Assembly: GCF_007992075.1 (NCBI RefSeq)
Contig: NZ_BJZO01000034.1
Coordinates: 1 to 42,024, forward strand
Source of the DNA: Pararhodospirillum oryzae
GTDB taxonomy: Bacteria > Pseudomonadota > Alphaproteobacteria > Rhodospirillales > Rhodospirillaceae
Length of the DNA stretch: 42,024 nucleotides
Direction: 5' to 3'
A program made the position numbers and the translations under genes. This document shows, piece by piece, positions 1-11,918 of the stretch. Under the pieces are notes generated by a model. That model saw only the letters and a list, made by a program, of their open reading frames with translations, ran no database searches and was not told where the DNA came from. Numbering within the stretch: the first letter of the stretch is position 1; each line of letters begins with the position of its first letter.

Positions 1-33
1 TCCAAGGCTTCACCCAAGGCTTCACCCGATTGA
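1..33 (+). CDS. Possible C-terminal end of an upstream gene
   Basis: From base 1, frame 1 stays open for ten codons and ends in TGA at 31-33, giving a tail SKASPKASPD. It contains a 12-bp direct repeat encoding a repeated Lys-Ala-Ser-Pro. Too little is visible to name a product, and the frame could be fortuitous. Confidence 0.25.
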   Translation, partial: SKASPKASPD

Positions 34-62
34 TGGTGTCCTGGATGGGGCGCGTCGGGGGC

Positions 63-97
63 TTGACCTTCCAGTGGCTGGAAGCCCCAGGTAGGAG
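63..97 (+). promoter_or_regulatory. CueR-type copper-responsive promoter/operator of copA
   Basis: A TTGACC -35 element (63-68) runs into a perfect inverted repeat, CTTCCAG (68-74), 3-nt spacer, CTGGAAG (78-84). The dyad fills the space between -35 and a weak -10 (CAGGTA near 88-93, about 19 bp spacing). A long spacer occupied by a CCTTCC/GGAAG dyad is the hallmark of MerR-family copper regulators, and a cueR-like gene lies just downstream of copA. The -10 is poor, so the exact start of transcription is unsure. Confidence 0.65.
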
Positions 98-123
98 GTC
101 GAACCCGGAAACCGGAGGCGACC

Positions 124-2403
<2,280 letters not shown>

Positions 2404-2444
2404 GCGGCACGGACGAGGGCTTCCGGGAGAGAAGGAAGGGGCAG

Positions 2445-2831
2445 ATGAACATTGGAGCCGTGGCGCGCCGGTTGAATCTTCCGGCCAAGACCATCCGCTA
2501 TTACGAGGACATCGGCCTGCTGCGGCCGCCGCGCGACGAGAACGGCTATCGGCATTTCCGGGAAACCGATGTGCACAAGCTGGCCTTTCTCGCGCGCGCC
2601 CGGGCCCTTGGCTTCACCATCGAGGATTGCCGCGCCCTCCTGTCCTTGTACGAGGACGCGGGGCGGGAAAGCGTCCGGGTCAAGCGCATCGCCGAGGACC
2701 ACCTGGCCCGGATCGACGAAAAGATCGAGCACCTGCGCTCCTTGCGCTCCACGCTGGCCCATCTCATCGAGTGCTGCGCCGGAGACCACCGCCCGGACTG
2801 TCCGATCCTGGAGGATCTTGGTCAGGGGTAG
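2445..2831 (+). CDS. cueR: MerR-family copper-responsive regulator CueR
   Basis: A 128-residue MerR-family activator. It has an N-terminal winged-helix domain (MNIGAVARRLNL, then IRYYEDIGLLRPPR), a dimerisation helix around residues 78-108, and a C-terminal metal loop with C111 and C119 in a Cx7C arrangement followed by PILEDL. That spacing matches the Cu(I)-binding loop of CueR; ZntR-type Zn sensors carry an additional extended CC loop. The ATG at 2445 is chosen because a GAAGGAAGGGG ribosome site sits just upstream; an earlier in-frame start at 2400 would overlap copA without need. It is probably cotranscribed with copA and should act at the dyad at 63-97. Confidence 0.93.
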   Translation: MNIGAVARRLNLPAKTIRYYEDIGLLRPPRDENGYRHFRETDVHKLAFLARARALGFTIEDCRALLSLYEDAGRESVRVKRIAEDHLARIDEKIEHLRSLRSTLAHLIECCAGDHRPDCPILEDLGQG

Positions 2832-3425
2832 GGTCCGGGAAGGCGGGCGCGACCCCCTGGAAACGTCCTTTTCCGAGGAGGGCCGCGCCCCGGGCAGAAG
2901 GCGGGAGCACGCTGTCTTGGTGAATTTTTGGGTCTTTTAAAATCGTCGCCGGGGTATCACAGAAGTTTACTGTGTTTCTTGAAGGGTAAATTATTTAAAA
3001 TCAATAGTTGTATTGATTGATCGATCGATTTTTTATATAAAATTTGGAAAATTATTTGATTAACCAAGGTATCAATTCCCCTCTTTTCTAGGAAGCGATG
3101 AACCGTTTGCACAAAGTGCGAGCGGTTTAGTCCTTTGGCGGTGACCTTTGTCGCGTCGTCCGGGATCAGGATACCGCTTTTGTGCTTGTCCTGGCTCTTT
3201 CGAGGGGATTCCGGGGGCGAGATGACAAGCACAGCCTCGCCGGTTTCTTCGCGAGAGACGGATGGCGCAAAAAGAGGCAACCGCGATGCCTGATTAATAT
3301 AACGATTGATCTCCAAAAAATAAATAATCGGTCAATTGATATCACAATGTAGCTTCCAGTCAACTTCATTAGTAATTCAATCTTGTTCTATCAGGCTTCA
3401 TCTCTTGATGTTTGGGCGTCATGGG
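2832..3425. other. AT-rich intergenic island upstream of proV
   Basis: Around 590 bp without a convincing gene. The sub-region 3001-3060 is about 20% G+C by hand count, against roughly two-thirds or more in the flanking genes. It holds a hairpin AATCAAT/ATTGATT (2999-3018) followed by a T-run (3029-3034), which could terminate cueR transcription, and a smaller CACAG/CTGTG hairpin (2958-2974). The composition break suggests acquired DNA or a decayed insertion. No terminal inverted repeats or transposase motifs were recognised. Confidence 0.6.
2957..3316 (-). CDS. Doubtful hypothetical protein in the AT-rich island
   Basis: A 119-codon minus-strand frame starting with TTG. The middle, from about VLVISPPESPRK to VQTVHRFLEKRG, looks protein-like, with mixed polarity and a plausible helix. 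The last 30 residues are rich in Ile, Leu and Lys because the DNA there is very AT-rich. No family is recognised. Codon use differs from the neighbours (AAA, ATA and TTA are common), so if real it is foreign. No good ribosome site precedes the TTG. It could equally be the relic of a broken gene. Confidence 0.22.
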   Translation of the reverse strand: MEINRYINQASRLPLFAPSVSREETGEAVLVISPPESPRKSQDKHKSGILIPDDATKVTAKGLNRSHFVQTVHRFLEKRGIDTLVNQIIFQILYKKSIDQSIQLLILNNLPFKKHSKLL

Positions 3426-3455
3426 TTGACATTGGTTGATGTTCTCCAATATGAT
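3426..3455 (+). promoter_or_regulatory. Near-consensus sigma-70 promoter for proVWX
   Basis: TTGACA (3426-3431) and TATGAT (3450-3455) are separated by 18 bp, a near-perfect housekeeping promoter that is unusual in this GC-rich genome. Transcription would begin near 3462, leaving a leader of about 40 nt that ends in the AGGAGGT ribosome site of proV (3493-3499). Confidence 0.7.
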
Positions 3456-3502
3456 TGGGAATCGCAAAATTATGATTAGAAAACTCAGATAGAGGAGGTC
3501 TC

Positions 3503-4711
3503 TTGTCTGGGAACGACAAGATTGTCGTGCGCAACCTGTTCAAGGTCTTCGGCGACGATCCCGACGCGGTGATCTCGTTGCACCGCCAGGGCGTCGACAA
3601 GGAGGAAATCCACACCCGCACCGGCATGACCCTGGGCGTGTCGGATGCCTCCTTCACGGTGCAGGAAGGCGAGATTTTCGTCATCATGGGGTTGTCGGGA
3701 TCGGGGAAATCGACCCTGATCCGCTTGATCAACCGGTTGATTGAACCCTCGGCGGGCGAAATCATCATTGACGGCGTGGATATCGCCCGCCTGTCGGCCC
3801 GTGATCTGCGCGAGTTGCGCCGGCGCTCCATGGGCATGGTTTTTCAGTCCTTCGCCCTGATGCCGCACCTGAACGTGCTCGAGAACACGGCCTTCGGCTT
3901 GGAACTCTCGGGCATCCCCCGCGCCGAGCGCGAAAGCCGGGCCCAGGCCGCCCTGGAACAGGTCGGGCTGGCGTGCTGGGCCCAGTCCTGGCCCGACGAA
4001 CTGTCGGGCGGCATGCGCCAGAGGGTGGGCCTCGCCCGCGCCCTGGCCAACGATCCCGCCATCTTGCTCATGGACGAGGCCTTCAGCGCCCTTGACCCGC
4101 TGATCCGCGCCGAAATGCAAGATGAACTGCTCACCCTTCAGGCCGAGCAGAAACGCACCATCCTTTTCGTGTCCCACGATCTGGACGAGGCCATGCGCCT
4201 GGGCGATCGCATCGCCATCATGGAAGGCGGCCGCGTGGTCCAGGTGGGCACCCCTGACGAAATCCTCACCCAGCCGGCTGACGACTACGTGCGCTCCTTC
4301 TTCCGGGGCGTGAACATTTCCGCCGTGCTGACCGCCGGCGACGTGGCGGTCAAGCAGCAGGTGACCTTGGTGGAACGCGACGGCACCGTGCGCGCCGCCA
4401 TCGCCCGCATAGGCAAGGCCGATCGCGACTTTGCCTATGTGGTCGATGGCCGGCGCCGCTTCCACGGCGTGGTTTCGGTGGCTTCGCTGGAAGTCGAGGC
4501 CCGCACGCCCAAGCCCGAACTGCACCGGGCCTTCCTGTCCGATGTCACGCCTTTGCCGGCCAGCACCAGCATTGCCGACATCATTTCACCCGTGGCCCAG
4601 GCACCATGTGGTCTGCCGGTCGTGGATGACGACGGCCGCTACATGGGGGTTGTGTCACGGGCCTTGCTGCTGCAAGCCCTGGCCGGAGAAGGAACCCCCG
4701 CCCATGACTGA
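3503..4711 (+). CDS. proV: Glycine betaine/proline ABC transporter ATPase ProV
   Basis: The cytoplasmic ATPase of an osmoprotectant importer, 402 residues. Visible features are Walker [10 protein letters not shown] (63-71), the ABC signature [15 protein letters not shown], Walker [13 protein letters not shown], and the switch histidine in FVSHDLDEA. The C-terminal ~130 residues are the tandem CBS region of the ProV/OpuAA family, known to sense ionic strength. The start is TTG at 3503, placed just after a strong AGGAGGT; spacing is short but no better start exists. The gene is first in an operon with proW, whose ATG overlaps its stop, and proX. The CBS region and partner genes separate it from generic amino-acid ATPases. 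Confidence 0.94.
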   Translation: MSGNDKIVVRNLFKVFGDDPDAVISLHRQGVDKEEIHTRTGMTLGVSDASFTVQEGEIFVIMGLSGSGKSTLIRLINRLIEPSAGEIIIDGVDIARLSARDLRELRRRSMGMVFQSFALMPHLNVLENTAFGLELSGIPRAERESRAQAALEQVGLACWAQSWPDELSGGMRQRVGLARALANDPAILLMDEAFSALDPLIRAEMQDELLTLQAEQKRTILFVSHDLDEAMRLGDRIAIMEGGRVVQVGTPDEILTQPADDYVRSFFRGVNISAVLTAGDVAVKQQVTLVERDGTVRAAIARIGKADRDFAYVVDGRRRFHGVVSVASLEVEARTPKPELHRAFLSDVTPLPASTSIADIISPVAQAPCGLPVVDDDGRYMGVVSRALLLQALAGEGTPAHD

Positions 4712-5795
4712 GCAACCCCCTTCGCCCGCCGCCAATCCGTGGGGCGCTCCGGCCACCCCCGCGACGCCCGATCCCGCCGCCCCGCCCCCGGATACCGACT
4801 GGCTGGGGGCCGCGTCCGCGCCGGCCCCCGACCCCGCCTTCGATCCCTGGCACCCCTTCACCGATTCGGTCATTCCTCTTGATCACTGGGTCGAAGACGC
4901 GCTGGCGTGGCTGGTTTTGCATCTGCGTCCCGTTTTCCAGGCCATTCGCTGGCCGGTGGACGGGGTTCTGGGCACGATCGAAAGCACCTTGCAGGCGGTG
5001 CCCGCCCCGGTTTTGATGGTTCTGATCGGCCTCGTCGCCTGGCAGGTGGCCGGGCGGCGGCTGGCCGTGGGCAGCATGCTGTCCTTGCTGTTCATAGGCC
5101 TGATCGGGGCCTGGGATCAGGCCATGACCACCCTGGCCCTGGTGTTCACCTCGGTGGTGTTCTGCCTGATCCTGGGGCTGCCGCTGGGCTTGTGGCTGGG
5201 GCGCAACGACCGCGCCGCCGCCATCACCCGCCCCATGCTCGATGCCATGCAGACCACCCCGGCCTTCGTGTATCTGGTGCCGATCGTCATGCTGTTTGGC
5301 ATCGGCAACGTGCCGGGCGTGGTGGTGACCACGATCTTTGCCCTGCCGCCCCTGGTGCGCCTGACCGCCCTGGGCATCCGGCAGGTGCCGGGCGATCTGG
5401 TTGAAGCCGCGCGCAGCTTCGGCGCCTCGGAAAGCCAGGTGCTGTTCAAGGTCCAGCTCCCCCTGGCCCTGCCCACCCTCATGGCCGGGGTCAACCAGAC
5501 CTTGATGCTGGCCCTGTCCATGGTGGTCATCGCCTCCATGATCGCGGTGGGCGGCCTGGGCCAGATGGTGTTGCGCGGCATTGGCCGCCTGGACATGGGG
5601 CTCGCCACCGTGGGGGGCGTGGGCATTGTGCTGCTCGCCATCGTGCTCGACCGCCTGACCCAGGCCATGGGCGATGCCGGCCCCCGACGCCGGGGCGCCG
5701 GCTGGCGCACCCGGGGGCCCGCAGCCCTGATCGCGCGCCTGACCCGCAAGACCCCGGCCGCCCCGACCTCGGGCGCCTCCGGGACCCCGCGCTAA
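4704..5795 (+). CDS. proW: Glycine betaine/proline ABC transporter permease ProW
   Basis: A 363-residue inner-membrane permease. After a Pro/Ala-rich cytoplasmic N-terminus (about 1-45) come hydrophobic spans and the binding-protein-dependent transport domain. The EAA coupling loop [20 protein letters not shown] contacts ProV, and a final cluster of spans follows ([19 protein letters not shown]). The ATG at 4704 overlaps the proV stop by 8 bp, indicating translational coupling. A basic, proline-rich tail follows the last span. Family membership with E. coli ProW/OpuAB is clear from the EAA loop and the operon; substrate range (betaine, proline or both) cannot be read from the sequence. Confidence 0.93.
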   Translation: MTEQPPSPAANPWGAPATPATPDPAAPPPDTDWLGAASAPAPDPAFDPWHPFTDSVIPLDHWVEDALAWLVLHLRPVFQAIRWPVDGVLGTIESTLQAVPAPVLMVLIGLVAWQVAGRRLAVGSMLSLLFIGLIGAWDQAMTTLALVFTSVVFCLILGLPLGLWLGRNDRAAAITRPMLDAMQTTPAFVYLVPIVMLFGIGNVPGVVVTTIFALPPLVRLTALGIRQVPGDLVEAARSFGASESQVLFKVQLPLALPTLMAGVNQTLMLALSMVVIASMIAVGGLGQMVLRGIGRLDMGLATVGGVGIVLLAIVLDRLTQAMGDAGPRRRGAGWRTRGPAALIARLTRKTPAAPTSGASGTPR

Positions 5796-5813
5796 TCCTG
5801 CTTTGCTCACGCC

Positions 5814-5835
5814 CGTGCCCCGGCCCCGGGGCACG
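5814..5835 (+). other. Intra-operon hairpin between proW and proX
   Basis: A perfect 9-bp stem, CGTGCCCCG (5814-5822) and CGGGGCACG (5827-5835), closed by a 4-nt loop and without a following T-run. Such stems between permease and binding-protein genes often protect the downstream mRNA and raise binding-protein yield; that role is inferred here. Confidence 0.6.
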
Positions 5836-5898
5836 CCAGGCGCCGGTGGCTCCCTCCCGAGGAGGCCCCGGCGCATGAACCAAGGGAGCCAATCCACA

Positions 5899-6927
5899 AT
5901 GACGCAAGCTGTTTTCCCCCGCCTGCGGGGACGTCTGGCCGCTGTTCTGGGCCTGTGCGCCGCCTTGGGCGCCGGGCCCGCCCTGGCCGACGCCACCAAG
6001 CCAGGAGCCGGGGTGACGGTCATCCCCCTGAAGTCGTCGATCGCCGAGGAAACCTTCCAGACCCTGCTGGTCAGCAAGGCCCTGGAGGAACTGGGCTACA
6101 CCGTCGAGCCGATCAAGGAACTGGAATACGCGGCTGCCCACGTCGCCATCGCCAACGGGGACGGCACCTTCCTTGCCGACCATTGGGACCCGCTGCACAT
6201 CGATTTCTTCAACGCGGCGGGCGGCGATGCCAAGATCTTCCGTCAGGGTGTGTATTCTCCGGGCGCCTTGCAAGGGTATCTGATCGACAAGAAGACGGCC
6301 GAAAAATACAACATCACCAACCTGGGTCAGTTCAAGGATCCCAAGATCGCCGCCCTGTTCGACCACGACGGCGACGGCAAGGCCGACCTGGCCGGCTGCA
6401 CCCCGGGCTGGGGCTGCGAAAAGGTGATCGAACATCACCTGGGTGTTTACGGCCTGCGCGACACCATCACCCATAACCAGGGCTCCTACTCGGCCCTGAT
6501 CGCCGACACCATCACCCGCTACAAGCAAGGCGAGCCGATTTTCTATTACACCTGGACGCCCTACTGGGTGTCGGGCGTGCTGGTGCCGGGCAAGGACGTG
6601 ACCTGGCTGAACGTGCCGTTTTCGTCCTTGCCCGGCGCGCGCAAGGACGTGAACACGGCGCTTCCCGATGGTTCCAACTACGGGTTCCAGGCCAACGATC
6701 AGCGCATCATAGCCAACCGCGCCTTCGCCGAGGCTCACCCCGACGCCGCCACCTTGTTTTCGATCATGCAAGTGTCGGCCAACGACATCAGCGCCGAAAA
6801 CCTGCGCATGCGCGATGGCGAGAACAGCGAAAAGGACATCGCCCGCCACGCGGATGCCTGGATCGCCGCCCACCGCGACACCTGGAACGGCTGGCTGGCC
6901 AAGGCCCGCGCCGCCGCCGCGCAATAA
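5899..6927 (+). CDS. proX: Periplasmic glycine betaine-binding protein ProX
   Basis: The substrate-binding subunit of the ProVWX importer. The 342-residue precursor has a Sec signal peptide (basic start, hydrophobic LAAVLGLCAALGAG, cleavage after PALA near residue 29). The mature protein tracks E. coli ProX closely by eye: AEETFQTLLVSKALEELGYTV-like start, DHWDPLH, GYLIDKKTAEKYNITN, GDGKADLAGCTPGWGCE and PIFYYTWTPYW. The tryptophans in the HWDPLH, PGWGCE and YTWTPYW segments fit the aromatic cage that holds the quaternary ammonium. The ATG at 5899 follows AAGGGAG; an alternative ATG at 5875 with GAGGAGG would add eight residues. Last gene of the operon, preceded by a strong hairpin. Confidence 0.95.
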   Translation: MTQAVFPRLRGRLAAVLGLCAALGAGPALADATKPGAGVTVIPLKSSIAEETFQTLLVSKALEELGYTVEPIKELEYAAAHVAIANGDGTFLADHWDPLHIDFFNAAGGDAKIFRQGVYSPGALQGYLIDKKTAEKYNITNLGQFKDPKIAALFDHDGDGKADLAGCTPGWGCEKVIEHHLGVYGLRDTITHNQGSYSALIADTITRYKQGEPIFYYTWTPYWVSGVLVPGKDVTWLNVPFSSLPGARKDVNTALPDGSNYGFQANDQRIIANRAFAEAHPDAATLFSIMQVSANDISAENLRMRDGENSEKDIARHADAWIAAHRDTWNGWLAKARAAAAQ

Positions 6928-7053
6928 TCCCGCACGCCGCGTAATAATCCCGCAGGGGGGCGGTTCGCTCCTCCCGCCTGGGCGCCCTCAGGGTCCGGCT
7001 CGCCCGTAAGCCTCGCCCCGGAAGAGGGGCGGGCGCTTTCCTTGAACAGAGGT

Positions 7054-7076
7054 CCGGGGAGGCCAGGCCTCCCCGG
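7054..7076. repeat. Perfect 11-bp inverted repeat after proX
   Basis: The two 11-bp arms, 7054-7064 and 7066-7076, are exact reverse complements around a single A at 7065 (arm CCGGGGAGGCC). There is no T-run, so it is not a classical terminator. It lies in a 364-bp non-coding stretch (6928-7291) filled with GC-rich hairpins and is best described as a palindromic intergenic repeat. Confidence 0.55.
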
Positions 7077-7100
7077 CCGGGATTGGGGGCCGGGGCCCCC

Positions 7101-7198
7101 ACCGGGGCCCCAAAGGGTGCCCCCTTTCAATCACCGGGGCCCCCAAAGGGTGCCCCCTTTCAATCACCGGGGCTCCAAAGGGAGCCCCCTTTCAATCA
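7101..7198. repeat. Three tandem hairpin-forming 32-33 bp repeats
   Basis: Three near-identical direct copies lie at 7101-7132, 7133-7165 and 7166-7198, each beginning ACCGGGGC and ending CTTTCAATC. Every unit can form AAAGGG/CCCTTT, and the third also forms a perfect GGGGCTCC/GGAGCCCC stem. Units differ at only a few bases, some of them paired changes that keep the stem. This resembles REP-type elements rather than CRISPR, since there are no spacers. No protein is encoded convincingly. Confidence 0.75.
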
Positions 7199-7244
7199 AC
7201 GCCACTGGCGAAGCCCTTCCTCACACCACCGGCCTGGCCCGTTC

Positions 7245-7271
7245 GGGCAGGGGGGATGCCCCCGCCTGCCC
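7245..7271 (-). terminator. Strong GC hairpin downstream of the CoA-transferase gene
   Basis: GGGCAGG (7245-7251) pairs with CCTGCCC (7265-7271) and the inner G and C runs extend the stem. It lies about 20 bp beyond the stop of the minus-strand gene ending at 7292. No U-tract follows, so any termination would be inefficient or factor-dependent. Confidence 0.35.
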
Positions 7272-7291
7272 TGGGGTGCCTGGGGGGTGCC

Positions 7292-8977
<1,686 letters not shown>

Positions 8978-9113
8978 TCAAGGCAGAAATGATTTGTGCA
9001 CCGCACCCCTTGCGCACGACGCGCGGTAATGGAAGAACCTTCCTCGCGGGGCGCGTGGCGACCGAGCTCCCGGGGTCATCTTTCCGGCTTAATAAAGGAA
9101 AAAAGGTGCGATA

Positions 9114-9767
9114 ATGATGCTTCTCGATTTACCTCAAACCAGCGCCTTTTTGGGAGCCGCGATACTGGTTACCGTGGCGCCGGGGCCCGACAATCTGATG
9201 GTTCTCACCCTGGGGCTGGCCCAGGGGCGCATCCGGGGCATGATCTTTGGGCTGGGCTGCGCCCTGGGGTCGATCAGTCATGCCGTTCTGGCGGCGCTTG
9301 GCATCAGTGCCCTGATTGCCGCCTCGCCCGTTGCCTTTTCGGCCCTGCGGATGCTGGGGGGCCTGTATCTGATCTGGCTTGGGATTCAGGTGCTGAAGGG
9401 CGCCCGGGGGATTCAGGCGGCGGACGGGCCGGTCCGGCCGGCCGGGGAATCGCTGGCCCGCCTTTTCGGGCGCGGAGTCCTGGCCAATGCGATCAACCCC
9501 AAGGTCATTTTGTTCTTCCTGGCCTTCCTGCCCCAGTTCGTGGTGATCGAGCGCGGCATGGTGGCCGGGCAGACCCTGGCGTTGGGCCTGATTTTCGCGG
9601 CACAGGCGGCGGTGCTGTTTTGCGCGCTGGGATATTTCTCGGGGCAGGTCGGGGCACGACTGGCGCGTGCCCCGGGGCTGGGGGTATGGTTGGACCGGCT
9701 GGCGGGGGTGACCTTCCTGGGCGTGGGCGGGCGCTTGTTGATCGAGCCCTTGATCGCGGGGGCTTGA
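9114..9767 (+). CDS. LysE/RhtB-family amino acid exporter
   Basis: A 217-residue inner-membrane protein. It has the family N-terminus with the conserved APGPDNLMVL segment, about six hydrophobic spans, the GLYLIWLGIQVLKGA hairpin, and NAINPKVILFFLAFLPQF, typical of LysE/RhtB translocators. The family exports amino acids such as lysine, homoserine or threonine; which one is exported here cannot be told. ATG at 9114 (or the adjacent one at 9117) follows an AAAGGAAAAAAGG purine tract. Divergent from the CoA-transferase gene across 292 bp that hold no other gene I can support. Confidence 0.88.
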   Translation: MMLLDLPQTSAFLGAAILVTVAPGPDNLMVLTLGLAQGRIRGMIFGLGCALGSISHAVLAALGISALIAASPVAFSALRMLGGLYLIWLGIQVLKGARGIQAADGPVRPAGESLARLFGRGVLANAINPKVILFFLAFLPQFVVIERGMVAGQTLALGLIFAAQAAVLFCALGYFSGQVGARLARAPGLGVWLDRLAGVTFLGVGGRLLIEPLIAGA

Positions 9768-10043
9768 GGACCGGCGGGAAAGGGAAACAGACTGCTTTTT
9801 TTGCAAAATCCTCTCGACCCGGGTTTCGCCAACACCATGTTTGACAGACGGTTGCCCGATGCAGCACCATCCCCGGGACGCACGTCGGGTTTGTAATCGG
9901 GGGGCGATCCGGCCGCGGCATGCGACGGCCGGGCCCTGTCAGGCGGGGGACTATCCGCAGGCCGGGCAGGAAAGCCGGTCCGCCACGCGACTCGACCCCG
10001 GTCCCCTTGCGCATGAATAGTCTTTGGGAGCAGATGCTCGGAC

Positions 10044-10427
10044 ATGGCAAAGAAAATTCTGATTGTCGAAGACAATGATTTGAACATGAAGTTGTTCAAT
10101 GACCTCCTGGAGGCAAATGGGTACGAGACCATCCAGACCAAGGATGGCCGCGAGGTCGTGGGCCTTGTTCGCGAGCGCAGACCCGATCTGATCTTGATGG
10201 ACATCCAGTTGCCCGAGGTTTCCGGCCTGGAAATCACGCGCATGCTCAAGGACGACGAGGACCTGAAAGCCATTCCCGTGATCGCGGTCACGGCCTTCGC
10301 GATGAAGGGCGACGAGGAGAAAATCCGCGAAGGGGGGTGCGAGGGCTATATCGCCAAACCGATTTCCGTGGCCAGCTTCCTGCAAACCGTGGCCCGTTTC
10401 CTGAACGCCGGTCCGGTGGCCCCGTAG
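10044..10427 (+). CDS. divK: Single-domain response regulator DivK
   Basis: A 127-residue receiver-domain protein without output domain. The acidic pocket is E9-D10, the phosphorylated aspartate is D53 ([15 protein letters not shown]), the switch threonine is T83 ([14 protein letters not shown]) and the conserved lysine is K105 (IAKPISV). The run [19 protein letters not shown] and the [17 protein letters not shown] segment are diagnostic of DivK, the alphaproteobacterial cell-cycle regulator that acts with the DivJ/PleC kinases upstream of CtrA. The frequent neighbour pleD is absent; the gene stands alone, converging on the permease gene at 10601. Confidence 0.94.
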   Translation: MAKKILIVEDNDLNMKLFNDLLEANGYETIQTKDGREVVGLVRERRPDLILMDIQLPEVSGLEITRMLKDDEDLKAIPVIAVTAFAMKGDEEKIREGGCEGYIAKPISVASFLQTVARFLNAGPVAP

Positions 10428-10478
10428 GGGCCGGCGTTCCGGATGGACGCGGGCGCACCGTGGCTGCCTCCGGTCGAG

Positions 10479-10520
10479 GCCGTCTTTTCGGCGAAAACGG
10501 CGCCCGCTTTTTTCTGATGC
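10479..10520 (+). terminator. Terminator-like hairpin after divK, copy of a dispersed intergenic element
   Basis: TTTTC (10485-10489) and GAAAA (10493-10497) form a stem extended by GCCG/CGGC, with six T residues at 10508-10513. It could end divK transcription. The segment 10482-10520 closely resembles 15178-15214, so it also belongs to a dispersed repeat family in this window. Confidence 0.45.
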
Positions 10521-10600
10521 ATTCCGGGTTTTTCTTTCCCCGTGCCGTCCGGAGGGCTCCGCCTTTGGATGGGGGCGGGCGGCGCCCTCCGAACGGAGAA

Positions 10601-11851
10601 TCAGTCGCGCAGGGCCTCGGCCGGGGACTGGCGATAGGCCGAGAAGGCAGGCACGAGGGCCGCCAGGGCCCCCAGCCCGAGCAGCAAGGCCCCCTGGGCG
10701 GCGTCGGTGCCCGTCAGGGTCACGGGCAAGGACACGCCGGTTTCGCCGGCCAGCACCGATGACAGCACCACGCTTGCGCCCAGGCCCACGCCCAGGCCGG
10801 TCAGAACCCCCAGCCCCAGCAGCACGAACGATTCCAGCCAGACCAGGGTGAAAAGGACGGCGCGCGGCGCCCCGAAGGCGCGTAGCGCGCCGATCTGGCG
10901 GCGGCGTTGCACGACCTCGGCCATGACCACCAGCAAGATGGCCGCGCCCACCAGGGCCTGCGCCCCGGCGGCCACCGTGGCCAGGACCCGCCGGGCATCG
11001 CCCAGGGTTCCGTACAGCCGGGTCAGGACCTCGCCCGGGAAAACGGCGAGGGTGTGGCTGGTCCGGTAGTCCTGACGCAGGGCATAGGCAGCGGCGATGC
11101 TGGCCGGCTTGATCAGGATGGCGGGGACGCCTGGCGCGTCGGGCTGGCGCACCGCGTTTTCATCGACCGGTCCCGCCAGCGCCTCGTCCGGGTCCCCGTC
11201 GGTGTGTTCGTCGGCGTGTTCGTTCCCGGTTTCCGGTTCCTCGTGGCCGGCGTGATGGCCATGGATGTGCCAGACCGCCTGAATCGGCACCAGAATGGCG
11301 CGATCCCAGGGCGTGCCGGTTTCAACCAGCCGTCCCACGACCCGGTAGGCGACATGGGCGTGTTCGTGCCCGCCTTCCTCGACGTGGCCATGCATGGGGT
11401 GAAGGGTATCCCCCGGCGCCAGGGCGACCCGGGCGCCGACGATGGCTTCGTCAAGATGGGCGAGGCCGGCGCCGTCGGACAGCCCGCCCAGGGCGTGGAC
11501 CAGGGCGCTGGTCGTGCCCACGATGGGGGACGATCCGAAAAAGTCGCCAAAACCGATGGGGGCGGCGAAGGTCACGCGTGGGTCGCGCGACAGATCGGCC
11601 AGGACCGAGCCGGGCAGCAGGGGCAGGGCGGCCGGTTGCAGAAAAACCGAACTGAGGACCAGCTGGGTTTCGCTACCCGGCGCCCCGACCACCAGATCGA
11701 AGGCGGACGCGGCGCGGGCGCTGCCCAGGCGCAAGGCCCGTTCCTGCACGGTAACGACCACGCCAAGCGCGGTGGCAAGCGCGATGATCAACACCAAGAG
11801 CAAGGCGCCAACCCGTCGCGTGTTCAAGTCGGCCAGAATGAAGCGGATCAT
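10601..11851 (-). CDS. FtsX/LolC-type ABC permease with histidine-rich periplasmic loop
   Basis: A 416-residue permease of the MacB/FtsX type. One N-terminal span (about 15-34) is followed by a large extracytoplasmic domain and three C-terminal spans (about 295-313, 335-365, 385-405). Two His clusters stand out in the loop: H151, H154, H156, H162, H164, H166, then H195, H197, H199, H200, H203, H212, H216 with many Glu/Asp. This pattern suggests transition-metal binding, probably zinc. It follows the LolD-like ATPase gene by 67 bp in one operon with a DUF3299 protein. From memory, the same trio occurs in the Vibrio cholerae zinc-regulated zrg locus; that link is unverified. Substrate unknown: metal, lipoprotein or small molecule. 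Confidence 0.82.
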   Translation of the reverse strand: MIRFILADLNTRRVGALLLVLIIALATALGVVVTVQERALRLGSARAASAFDLVVGAPGSETQLVLSSVFLQPAALPLLPGSVLADLSRDPRVTFAAPIGFGDFFGSSPIVGTTSALVHALGGLSDGAGLAHLDEAIVGARVALAPGDTLHPMHGHVEEGGHEHAHVAYRVVGRLVETGTPWDRAILVPIQAVWHIHGHHAGHEEPETGNEHADEHTDGDPDEALAGPVDENAVRQPDAPGVPAILIKPASIAAAYALRQDYRTSHTLAVFPGEVLTRLYGTLGDARRVLATVAAGAQALVGAAILLVVMAEVVQRRRQIGALRAFGAPRAVLFTLVWLESFVLLGLGVLTGLGVGLGASVVLSSVLAGETGVSLPVTLTGTDAAQGALLLGLGALAALVPAFSAYRQSPAEALRD

Positions 11852-11882
11852 GGAAGGCGCTCTCCCGGAGCATCGTGCGTTT

Positions 11883-11912
11883 CATCCGAAAAGCGGTTTC
11901 GCCTTTTCGGGG
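11883..11912. repeat. Alphaproteobacterial intergenic hairpin element
   Basis: CCGAAAAG (11887-11894) pairs with CTTTTCGG (11903-11910), with an inner GCG/CGC. The motif, preceded by CAT and followed by GG, matches from memory a dispersed element widespread in alphaproteobacterial intergenic DNA. Here it sits in the 67-bp gap between the ATPase and permease genes of one operon. Confidence 0.5.
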
Positions 11913-11918
11913 CTCGCG

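Noticed and set aside
3166-3369. Second minus-strand frame (67 codons, ATG start) in the AT-rich island
   Set aside because: It overlaps the other frame, turns into Arg/Ser-rich shadow sequence and shows no family; combining both by a frameshift gives nothing recognisable.
7101-7198. Short CRISPR-like array
   Set aside because: The three units are contiguous with no spacers and no cas genes are nearby; this is a tandem hairpin repeat.
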